Shown here piece by piece: positions 1 to 4,743 of a DNA stretch of 9,326 nucleotides. Origin of the DNA: JANOGU01 sp964499865 (GTDB lineage: Bacteria > Pseudomonadota > Alphaproteobacteria > Rhodobacterales > Rhodobacteraceae); the NCBI GenBank assembly GCA_964499865.1, contig CAZCPY010000120.1:1-9326 (forward strand), in the 5' to 3' direction. The translations under genes were made by a program, and so were the position numbers. The notes under the pieces are model-generated. The model had not been told where the DNA came from and searched no databases. It worked only from the letters and a program-made list of their open reading frames with translations. How positions within the stretch are numbered: the first letter of the stretch is position 1; each line of letters opens with the position of its first letter.

Positions 1-180
1 GCCTATCAGGTGTCGGGCGAATACGCGATGATCCGGGCGGCGGCGCAGAACGGCTGGATCGACGGGCAGAAGGCGATGCTGGAAAGCCTGATGTCCTTCC
101 GCCGCGCCGGCTGCGACGGCGTGCTGACCTACTTCGCCCCCGACGTGGCGCGCCTGCTGGCGGGGCGGGAAGCGGGCTGA
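1..180 (+). CDS. hemB: Porphobilinogen synthase (delta-aminolevulinic acid dehydratase), C-terminal 59 residues
   Basis: The open frame enters from the left edge and ends at TGA 178-180. The fragment begins AYQVSGEYAMI, a conserved HemB block, and ends with the conserved GVLTYFAPDVARLL segment. HemB condenses two 5-aminolevulinate molecules into porphobilinogen, the second common step of tetrapyrrole (haem, bacteriochlorophyll, B12) synthesis, in the cytoplasm. Fragment residues Ser5 and Tyr44 lie 39 apart, the same spacing as the substrate-binding Ser279 and Tyr318 of human ALAD, so the end of the active site looks intact. The Schiff-base lysines and metal ligands lie outside the window. The next gene is convergent (stop at 542), so hemB is the last gene of its transcript. 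I see no internal stop or frameshift. Confidence 0.95.
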   Translation, partial: AYQVSGEYAMIRAAAQNGWIDGQKAMLESLMSFRRAGCDGVLTYFAPDVARLLAGREAG

Positions 181-182
181 CA

Positions 183-216
183 CCGGCCGACCGCCCGGCC
201 GGGCCGAGCGTCGGCC
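183..216 (+). terminator. Overlapping hairpins just after hemB (possible terminator)
   Basis: Three bases after the hemB stop, CCGGCC (183-188) can pair with GGCCGG (197-202). GGCCGA (202-207) and TCGGCC (211-216) form a second perfect 6-bp stem with a 3-nt loop. The two stems share base 202, so they are almost mutually exclusive. No T tract follows, so this is not a classical intrinsic terminator. It could act with Rho or protect the 3' end. Confidence 0.35.
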
Positions 217-269
217 TCCGCCACGCGGCGGCCGCCTGGCGCAGCCGGTGGCAGGCGTCCGCGGCCGGG

Positions 270-295
270 GCCGCCGACCGACGCCGCCGACCGAC
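270..295. repeat. 13-bp perfect tandem duplication
   Basis: The unit GCCGCCGACCGAC occurs at 270-282 and again at 283-295 with no mismatch. It lies in the gene-free stretch between hemB and the LacI-family gene. No function is evident; slippage in GC-rich DNA is the simple explanation. Confidence 0.7.
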
Positions 296-491
296 GCCGG
301 CGCAGCACCTTCGGGGCCCTGCCGCGGCGCCCTGTCCGACCGGCAGCGCCGCCTGCATCCGGTGCGCGCGCCCGCTCCGGGCTTCGGTTCCCACGCGGCC
401 GGACCGGGCACGAACAGCCTGCCGCACGGATGAGGCGCTTGAACGACACAGGCCCCGATCTGCGACGGCTGCAGGCCGCAAGACCGGCAGA

Positions 492-510
492 CCGGCGGAA
501 AACGCGCCGG
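492..510 (-). terminator. 6-bp hairpin downstream of the LacI-family gene
   Basis: CCGGCG (492-497) pairs perfectly with CGCCGG (505-510) across a 7-nt loop, about 32 bp beyond the stop codon of the minus-strand regulator gene. There is no T run after the stem on the minus strand, so termination activity is uncertain. Confidence 0.3.
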
Positions 511-541
511 GCGACCTGCGCCTTGCGCTGTCGATCCCGCC

Positions 542-1588
542 TTACCCCGTCTCGCCGAACAGACCCTTGTAGATCGTGCGCGGCGGGATCAGTTCGGGCG
601 CCACCTCGACCAGTGCGGGGCCGGTCGCCTCGCCTTCGATCAGGCGCCAGGCCTCGGCGATCAGGCCATGCGCGTTCTGCCGCATCATGTGGACCGGAAA
701 GGCCAGGTAGGCCGCGAAGGGGTCGTAGTCGTAGCAGCCGATCACGCTTTCGGCGAAGGGGTCGGGCGGCAGGGTCACGACATGGCCCAGCACGCCTTCG
801 AACACCGTCAGCGAGTTGACAAACAGCCCCGCAGGCGCCCCGCCCAGCCGCGCCATCAGCGCCGCGAGTTCCCGTGTGGCGACCGAGGGCGCATAGCCGG
901 TGGCGATGATCTGGTCGGGGGCCGGGGCCATGCGATGCGCGGCGAGCGTCTCGCGGAAGCCGTCGATGCGGCGGGCCGTCGCGGCGTCGCCCGCCTGCCC
1001 GCCCAGGAAGAACAGCCGCCCGCGCCCGTGGCCGGTCAGGCCGCGCGCCTCGGACAAGAGCTTTTCCGTCAGTTCGGCAGCGCCGCGCCGGTTGTCCGAA
1101 ACGACGGACGGCGCCGACTGCGCGGGCAGGTCGACGAAGACATGCCGCAGCGCCGCCTGACGGCAGAACTGCGCCACCGCTTCGGGCGCGGTGGCCCCGG
1201 CGATGAAGACCTTTTCGACGGCGTAGGAGGCCAGCGTCTCGACGATGCGCAATTCCTCGGCCGCGTCGCGCTGCGACGAGGCGATCACCGGCACCAGCCC
1301 GCGGTCGCGCGCCAGCATCTCGAAGCTCTGGCTCATCGAGGTGAAGAAACGGTTGTCGTGCACCGGGATCACCAGCCCCACCAGCCCCGACCTTGCCGTG
1401 CGCAGGCCGCGCGCCTGAAGGTTGGGCGCATAGCCCTGTTCGGCGGCGACCCTGCGGATCGCCTCGACCTTGGCCTCGGAGATGCGGCGTTCCTTCCAGG
1501 TGCCCGACAGCGCCGCCGAGACGGTCGAGGGCGAGGCTCCCGACAGGCGGGCGATGTCGTGGATGGTGGCCTTGCGGGGGTGCGACAT
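542..1588 (-). CDS. LacI-family transcriptional regulator (probable local repressor of the sugar operon)
   Basis: This 348-aa protein starts at ATG 1588 (MSHPRKATIHDIA) and ends at the stop 544-542. The N-terminal helix-turn-helix covers about residues 8-27 (TIHDIARLSGASPSTVSAAL), followed by a hinge region near residues 53-64 (YAPNLQARGLR). The rest is a periplasmic-binding-protein-like effector domain from about residue 68 (GLVGLVIPVHDNRF). The length is normal for the family. The frame stays open far upstream of 1588, but only this ATG gives the standard LacI N-terminus. No strong Shine-Dalgarno precedes it. Members usually repress neighbouring sugar genes and are released by the sugar or a phosphorylated derivative. 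The divergent position next to an ABC sugar operon fits that role. The effector is unknown; the paired dyads at 1643-1660 and 1744-1761 are its likely operators. Confidence 0.93.
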   Translation of the reverse strand: MSHPRKATIHDIARLSGASPSTVSAALSGTWKERRISEAKVEAIRRVAAEQGYAPNLQARGLRTARSGLVGLVIPVHDNRFFTSMSQSFEMLARDRGLVPVIASSQRDAAEELRIVETLASYAVEKVFIAGATAPEAVAQFCRQAALRHVFVDLPAQSAPSVVSDNRRGAAELTEKLLSEARGLTGHGRGRLFFLGGQAGDAATARRIDGFRETLAAHRMAPAPDQIIATGYAPSVATRELAALMARLGGAPAGLFVNSLTVFEGVLGHVVTLPPDPFAESVIGCYDYDPFAAYLAFPVHMMRQNAHGLIAEAWRLIEGEATGPALVEVAPELIPPRTIYKGLFGETG

Positions 1589-1617
1589 CGGGGCGGCCGT
1601 GAAGTTTGGGCTTGACG

Positions 1618-1647
1618 ACGATAGGCGATTCCGCCTTTCATGTGCAA
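1618..1647 (-). promoter_or_regulatory. Predicted sigma70-type promoter of the LacI-family gene
   Basis: On the minus strand, TTGCAC (-35, plus-strand 1647-1642) is followed by an 18-nt spacer and TATCGT (-10, 1623-1618). Transcription would start near 1611, about 23 nt before the ATG. The -35 overlaps the dyad at 1643-1660, so the repressor could shut off its own gene. Confidence 0.45.
1623..1636. promoter_or_regulatory. Small dyad inside the repressor-gene promoter spacer
   Basis: AGGCG (1623-1627) and CGCCT (1632-1636) are perfect inverted arms around ATTC. The dyad fills much of the spacer between the predicted -35 and -10 of the regulator gene. It does not resemble the two 18-bp CG-centred dyads, so it could be a site for another protein, a hairpin, or chance. 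Confidence 0.25.
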
Positions 1648-1660
1648 TATCGTTTGTGCA
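1643..1660. promoter_or_regulatory. LacI-type operator candidate O1
   Basis: TGCAATATCGTTTGTGCA is an imperfect 18-bp dyad with TGCA at both ends and a central CG, the usual geometry of LacI-family operators. It matches the second dyad (1744-1761) at 13 of 18 positions. It overlaps the predicted -35 of the divergent regulator gene and a possible -35 (TTGTGC, 1654-1659) for the transport operon, so binding here could control both directions. Confidence 0.5.
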
Positions 1661-1682
1661 TCGCTGCAGTGCGGCATAAGGC
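1654..1682 (+). promoter_or_regulatory. Weak candidate promoter of the transport operon
   Basis: TTGTGC (1654-1659) is followed after 15-17 nt by CATAAG/TAAGGC (within 1675-1682). The match to sigma70 consensus is poor, but it is the best pair I can find before the binding-protein gene. It would make a leader of about 130 nt containing the second operator-like dyad and two hairpins. Confidence 0.25.
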
Positions 1683-1743
1683 ACGGGAAACCCTCGGAAT
1701 TGTCGTTCGGCCCCGGGACAGGAGGGCCGACCGTCGCAGGGGG

Positions 1744-1761
1744 TGCGCAATCGATGGTGCA
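1744..1761. promoter_or_regulatory. LacI-type operator candidate O2
   Basis: TGCGCAATCGATGGTGCA is an 18-bp dyad: 14 of 18 positions are self-complementary, with a perfect ATCGAT core centred on CG. Its centre is 101 bp from that of O1, and it lies 55 bp before the binding-protein start codon. If the promoter lies near O1, a repressor here would act as a roadblock or as the second anchor of a DNA loop. Confidence 0.5.
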
Positions 1762-1763
1762 AT

Positions 1764-1802
1764 GGCGCGAAAGCGCCGGACTTGGCTGGCGCGACCTGCG
1801 CC
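1764..1802 (+). promoter_or_regulatory. Two leader hairpins with identical GGCGC/GCGCC stems
   Basis: GGCGC-GAAA-GCGCC (1764-1777, GNRA tetraloop) is followed by GGCGC-GACCT-GCGCC (1788-1802). Both stems are identical, so arms can also pair across the two hairpins. The second stem ends four bases before the ribosome-binding site of the binding-protein gene. They may stabilise the abundant binding-protein mRNA or modulate its translation. Confidence 0.4.
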
Positions 1803-1805
1803 GAT

Positions 1806-1812
1806 GGGAGGA
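1806..1812 (+). promoter_or_regulatory. Ribosome-binding site of the binding-protein gene
   Basis: GGGAGGA lies 4 nt before ATG 1817 (7-8 nt from the core of the motif). It is one of the two strongest Shine-Dalgarno sequences at an assigned start in the operon, and it fixes this start over the upstream in-frame ATG codons at 1640 and 1754. Confidence 0.7.
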
Positions 1813-1816
1813 TGAG

Positions 1817-2809
1817 ATGAAGAAGATGATGACCGCCCTTTTGGGCGGCGTGGCCCTTGCCGCAAGCCTCGCCTTCGGTGCGATGGCGCAGGACAGGCCG
1901 ACGATGGGCGTCGTGGTCAAGATCGGCGGCATCCCGTGGTTCAACGCCATGGAGGCCGGGATCAAGGCGCAGGGCGAGGCGCTGGGGATGGATGCGACGA
2001 TGATCGGCCCGACCAGCGCCGACCCCGCGCTGCAGGTGCGCGCCATCGAGGACCTGATCGCCCAGGGCGTGGACGTCATCGGCGTGGTGCCGAACGACGA
2101 GGCGGCGCTGGAACCCGTGCTGGAGAAGGCCCGCGCGGCGGGCATCAAGGTGGTGTCCCACGAAGGGCCGGGCATCAAGAACGTCGACTGGAACTTCGAG
2201 ATGGCCTCCGCCACCGGCTTTGGCGAGACGCATGCCGAACTGCTGGCGCAGAAGATGGGCGGCAAGGGCGAATACGCGGTCTTCGTGGGTTCGCTGACCG
2301 TGCCGCTGCACAACGCCTGGGCCGACGCCGCCATCGCCTATCTGGCAGCCAACTACCCGGACATGAAGCCGGTGGGCGAACGCTATGGCGTGGCCGAGAA
2401 CGTGGACGACAGCCGCAAGACGGCGCTTGACCTGATGGCGGCCAATCCGAACCTCGGCGGCTTCCTCGCCTTCGGCTCGCAGGGCCCGATCGGCGCCGGG
2501 CGCGCCATCGAGGAACAGCGCAAGATCGGCATGGTCCATGTCATCGGGCCGTTCTCGCCGGGGCAGGGGCGTGACCTGGTGAAATCGGGCGCGATTTCCG
2601 GCGGCTTCATGTGGAACCCGATGGAAGCGGGCAAGGTCTTCGTCACCATCGGCGACATGCTGGTGAAGGGCACCGAGATCACCGAGGGCACCGACATCCC
2701 CGGCCTGGGCGTGGTGTCGCCCGACGTGGCGGGCCGCGACATCATCCAGAACAGCCTGGTCGCCATCAACGCCGAAACCGTGGACGGCCTCGCCGACATG
2801 GGTCTGTGA
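1817..2809 (+). CDS. Periplasmic sugar-binding protein of a CUT2 (ribose/AI-2-type) ABC importer
   Basis: This is a 330-aa protein. Residues 1-24 form a Sec signal peptide: MKKMM, a hydrophobic stretch (ALLGGVALAASLAFG), then AMA before Gln25. The mature part is a Peripla_BP_4-type two-lobed protein: VVVKIGGIPWFNAMEAGI at the start, then AIEDLIAQGVDVIGVVPNDE and GIKVVSHEG, and near the end GKVFVTIGDMLVKG. This pattern fits the LsrB/RhaS/ribose-binding group, which captures a sugar in the periplasm and hands it to the permease pair. Automated annotation may name it an autoinducer-2-binding protein, but no Lsr enzymes are nearby and the linked epimerase argues for a ketose or ketose-related sugar. 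The substrate cannot be read from the sequence. It is the first gene of the operon and is followed by strong hairpins, as is common when the binding protein is needed in excess. Confidence 0.92.
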   Translation: MKKMMTALLGGVALAASLAFGAMAQDRPTMGVVVKIGGIPWFNAMEAGIKAQGEALGMDATMIGPTSADPALQVRAIEDLIAQGVDVIGVVPNDEAALEPVLEKARAAGIKVVSHEGPGIKNVDWNFEMASATGFGETHAELLAQKMGGKGEYAVFVGSLTVPLHNAWADAAIAYLAANYPDMKPVGERYGVAENVDDSRKTALDLMAANPNLGGFLAFGSQGPIGAGRAIEEQRKIGMVHVIGPFSPGQGRDLVKSGAISGGFMWNPMEAGKVFVTIGDMLVKGTEITEGTDIPGLGVVSPDVAGRDIIQNSLVAINAETVDGLADMGL

Positions 2810-2815
2810 ATCCCG

Positions 2816-2844
2816 CAGGCGGGGACCCCCGCGGTCCCCGCCTG
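2816..2844 (+). terminator. 12-bp hairpin after the binding-protein gene
   Basis: CAGGCGGGGACC (2816-2827) pairs perfectly with GGTCCCCGCCTG (2833-2844) across CCCGC. It starts 7 nt after the stop codon and has no T run. The likely role is protecting the 3' end of the binding-protein message, or a pause site. Such intercistronic hairpins are known from maltose- and ribose-type operons. Confidence 0.6.
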
Positions 2845-2871
2845 ACGGTCCCCCTGTTGCTCCCGACCCTC

Positions 2872-2907
2872 GGGCCGGGGCCGGCCCCGCCGCCCCGGTC
2901 CCTTTTT
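2872..2907 (+). terminator. GC stem followed by T5: probable partial (intercistronic) terminator
   Basis: GGG (2872-2874) and CCGGGG (2875-2880) pair with CCCCGG (2893-2898) and CCC (2900-2902), with one bulged T at 2899. TTTTT follows directly at 2903-2907. A 14-bp palindrome (CGGGGCCGGCCCCG, 2876-2889) offers an alternative fold. It sits 25 bp before the ATPase start, so leaky termination here would make less transporter mRNA than binding-protein mRNA. Confidence 0.5.
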
Positions 2908-2931
2908 CACCCTGTTCTCAGTGAAACCGCG

Positions 2932-4407
2932 ATGGACGCGCTGAACTTCCGCAACGTCTCAAAGGTCTTCGGCGGCGTCCGGGCGCTGGACGGCGTGGAT
3001 TTCGCGGTCGGCGCGGGCGAGGTGCATTGCCTGGCAGGAGAGAACGGCTGCGGCAAGTCCACGCTGATCAAGATCATCACCGGCGTCTACCAGCCCGAAC
3101 CCGGCGCCGAGATGGTGCTGTTCGGCACCAGGTCGGACCGGATCACCCCGCAGGCCGCGCGCAGGGCGGGCATCGCGGTGATCTGGCAGGACCTGGCGCT
3201 GTTTCCCGAGATGACGGTGGCCGAGAACATCGCCTTCGAGACGCTGACCGGTGCCCTGCGCGGGGTGTCGCACCGGCGCCTGCGCGATTTCGCCGCTGCG
3301 GCGCTGACGCGGCTGGACGTGACGCTCGACCTCGAGGCGCGGCTGGGCACGCTGCCCATCGCACAGCGCCAGATCGTCGCCATCGCCCGCGCGCTGGTCG
3401 GCGACGCGCGGCTGATCTTCATGGACGAACCCACCGCCTCGCTGACCCAAGCCGAGACCGACGCGCTGCTCGACGTGGTGCGCAAGCTCAGCGCGCGGGG
3501 CGTGGCGGTTGTCTTCGTGTCGCACCGGCTGGCCGAGGTGCTGGACATCGCCGCCCGCGTCACCGTCCTGCGCGACGGCAAACTGGTGGGCGTCTTCCCG
3601 ACCGAAGGCATGACGCAGGGCCGCCTGACCGAACTGATGACCGGCCAGACCTTCGAGACAAGGATCGCCGCCCGCCCGGTGACCGGCGCGCCGGTGCTGG
3701 AAGTCCGCGGCCTGACCCGGCGGGGGGAATACCGCGACATCGCGCTGACCCTGCACAGGGGCGAGGTGCTGGGCCTGACCGGCCTGATCGGCGCCGGCCG
3801 GACCGAACTGGCGCACACGCTGTTCGGCATGTCCCGGGCGGATGCAGGCGAAATCCGCCTGGACGGCCGCCCCGTGGCCTTCCGGTCCAACCGCGCGGCA
3901 GTGGCGGCAGGCATCGCCTATGTGTCCGAAGACCGCCTGGCCCTGGGCCTGATCCAGCCGCAGTCGATTGCCGACAACACGGTGATGGCGGTGCTGCGGC
4001 GCATCTCCGCCCGCGGGCTCCTGTCGCCCCGGCGGCAGGACGACCTCGTCCGCCACTGGATCGCCGACCTCGCCGTCAAGATCGGGCAGCCGGAGGACGC
4101 GGTCTCGACCCTGTCGGGCGGCAACCAGCAGCGGGTGGTGCTGGCCAAGTGGCTGGCGACCGAACCGCGCGTGCTGATCCTCGACTGCCCCACCGTGGGC
4201 GTGGATGTCGGCGCCCGCGCCGGCATCTTCCGCATCGTGCGCGCGCTGGCCGAGAAGGGCCTCGCGATCCTGCTGATCTCGGACGAGGCGACCGAGGTCC
4301 TGATGAACGCCGACCGCGTGCTGCACATGGCAGGCGGACGCATCGTCGGGGAATACGACCCGCGGACGACGGGGCTCAAGGACCTGGAGGCCGCGGTCTA
4401 TGCCTGA
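2932..4407 (+). CDS. CUT2-type sugar ABC transporter ATP-binding protein with two nucleotide-binding domains
   Basis: This 491-aa protein has the RbsA/XylG/LsrA layout: two fused ABC domains energising one permease pair at the inner face of the membrane. In domain 1, Walker A GENGCGKST is at residues 36-44, the signature is the divergent LPIAQRQ (about 141-147), and Walker B MDEPT carries the catalytic glutamate Glu166. In domain 2, the Walker A equivalent GLIGAGRTEL (284-293) has Arg for Lys, which is usual in this family. Its signature LSGGNQQ (394-400) is canonical. Its Walker B reads ILDCPTVGVDVGA, with Cys419 where most members have Glu. The start at ATG 2932 (MDALNFRNVSKVFGGV) gives a standard N-terminus, but no good Shine-Dalgarno precedes it. 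The frame is open upstream to 2611 inside the previous gene, which is not meaningful. E. coli RbsA has 501 residues, so the length is normal. Confidence 0.95.
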   Translation: MDALNFRNVSKVFGGVRALDGVDFAVGAGEVHCLAGENGCGKSTLIKIITGVYQPEPGAEMVLFGTRSDRITPQAARRAGIAVIWQDLALFPEMTVAENIAFETLTGALRGVSHRRLRDFAAAALTRLDVTLDLEARLGTLPIAQRQIVAIARALVGDARLIFMDEPTASLTQAETDALLDVVRKLSARGVAVVFVSHRLAEVLDIAARVTVLRDGKLVGVFPTEGMTQGRLTELMTGQTFETRIAARPVTGAPVLEVRGLTRRGEYRDIALTLHRGEVLGLTGLIGAGRTELAHTLFGMSRADAGEIRLDGRPVAFRSNRAAVAAGIAYVSEDRLALGLIQPQSIADNTVMAVLRRISARGLLSPRRQDDLVRHWIADLAVKIGQPEDAVSTLSGGNQQRVVLAKWLATEPRVLILDCPTVGVDVGARAGIFRIVRALAEKGLAILLISDEATEVLMNADRVLHMAGGRIVGEYDPRTTGLKDLEAAVYA

Positions 4408-4444
4408 CCCGTCCCGCCCTGCCCCGGCCTCCGGACCTTGCGGA

Positions 4445-4457
4445 GTGCCTTCGGCAC
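4445..4457 (+). repeat. Nested hairpin of the left repeat copy
   Basis: GTGCC-TTC-GGCAC is a perfect 5-bp stem. Its counterpart in the right copy (4699-4711) has different stem bases but pairs equally well. Confidence 0.6.
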
Positions 4458-4506
4458 AAGCCTTTCCTGTCGGTCAGCGGCTGAAGAAGCCGCTTCCCTC
4501 CGTGAA

Positions 4507-4523
4507 GGGGGCGTTCCGCCCCC
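4507..4523 (+). repeat. Strong G/C hairpin of the left repeat copy
   Basis: GGGGGCG pairs with CGCCCCC around TTC, giving a 7-bp stem. The right copy has a matching GGGGGC-GGA-GCCCCC hairpin (4629-4643). No T run follows either one. They could stall or protect mRNA rather than terminate it. Confidence 0.55.
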
Positions 4524-4551
4524 ACCGCTCCCTGCGGTCGCTCCCCCCTGA

Positions 4552-4608
4552 GGATATTTGGGATCGGAAGATGAACCCGCCGGTCTCATCTTCCGATCGC
4601 AAATATCC
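4552..4608. repeat. Core inverted repeat with 23-bp arms
   Basis: The left arm 4552-4574 (GGATATTTGGGATCGGAAGA then TGA) and right arm 4586-4608 are complementary at 22 of 23 positions; the only mismatch is G4561 against G4599. The 11-nt centre (4575-4585) contains ACC and GGT, which could extend the stem. The arms are much richer in A/T than their surroundings. From memory, GGATATTTG.. motifs near gene ends recur in Rhodobacteraceae genomes; I cannot verify that here. Confidence 0.8.
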
Positions 4609-4698
4609 CGGGGGAGGAGCGAAGCGACGGGGGCGGAGCCCCCTTCTTCGTCCGAGCCGGAGGGGCTTCTTCAGCCCCGAAGGCGAGACAAAAGCTGC

Positions 4699-4711
4699 GC
4701 GGCGAAGCCGC
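4699..4711 (+). repeat. Nested hairpin of the right repeat copy
   Basis: GCGGC-GAA-GCCGC is a perfect 5-bp stem at the position mirrored by 4445-4457. In the same orientation as the left copy it reads GCGGC-TTC-GCCGC. Confidence 0.6.
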
Positions 4712-4743
4712 TCGATTCACTTCGGACGCCGGGGGCGGGCGTG

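Larger units (their letters stand above)
181..541. other. Gene-free GC-rich convergent intergenic region
   Basis: This is 361 bp between the hemB stop and the stop of the LacI-family gene. Open frames cross it on both strands (for example 248-433 and 430-819 on +, 129-449 on -), but they are Arg/Pro/Gly/Ala-rich and resemble no family I know, as expected from very high GC. It holds hairpins next to both stop codons and a perfect 13-bp tandem duplication at 270-295. I recognise no decayed gene here. Confidence 0.6.
4422..4734. repeat. Large imperfect inverted repeat: two opposed copies of a multi-hairpin element
   Basis: Reading the right half as its reverse complement reproduces the left half with substitutions and small indels. 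Shared blocks from outside in are: CCCCGGCnTCCG (4422-4433 against 4723-4734); a 45-nt block from the small hairpin to CTGAAGAAG (4445-4489 against 4667-4711), equal in length in both copies; GGGGGC..GCCCCC hairpins (4507-4523 against 4629-4643); a CGCT..CTCCCCC block; and the 23-bp arms 4552-4574 and 4586-4608 around an 11-nt centre. Almost the whole gap between two genes of one operon is therefore a palindrome-like structure that could fold as a long hairpin in RNA or a cruciform in DNA. There is no transposase and no clear target duplication. Confidence 0.75.

Noticed and set aside
668..1615. 315-codon plus-strand open frame
   Set aside because: It is the complement of the LacI-family gene, Arg/Gly/His-rich with no family resemblance: a high-GC shadow frame.
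1685..1730. Alternative promoter from TTGTCG near 1700
   Set aside because: No acceptable -10 at 16-18 nt; the downstream bases are nearly all G and C.
1589..2539. Upstream extension of the minus-strand regulator frame to a 665-aa protein
   Set aside because: The extra 317 residues are antisense to the binding-protein gene and low-complexity His/Arg/Ala-rich. The standard LacI N-terminus begins at ATG 1588.
1817..2809. Assigning lsrB or rbsB as the gene name
   Set aside because: Family resemblance is at the CUT2 level only; there are no Lsr or Rbs enzymes nearby, so a specific symbol would overstate the evidence.
2959..4326. 455-codon minus-strand open frame
   Set aside because: It is antisense to the double ATPase, whose motifs are unmistakable. 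The composition is Gln/His/Arg-rich, as expected of a shadow.
3027..4484. 485-codon plus-strand open frame in another phase of the ATPase gene
   Set aside because: Arg/Pro/Gly-rich shadow of the ATPase gene; its tail merely runs into the repeat region.
4422..4734. Insertion sequence or CRISPR array
   Set aside because: There is no transposase frame, no convincing target duplication, and only two opposed copies rather than regularly spaced direct repeats.
4558..4743. 62-residue N-terminal extension of the first permease
   Set aside because: It translates one half of the inverted repeat. CUT2 permeases start close to their first membrane segment, as with ATG 4744.
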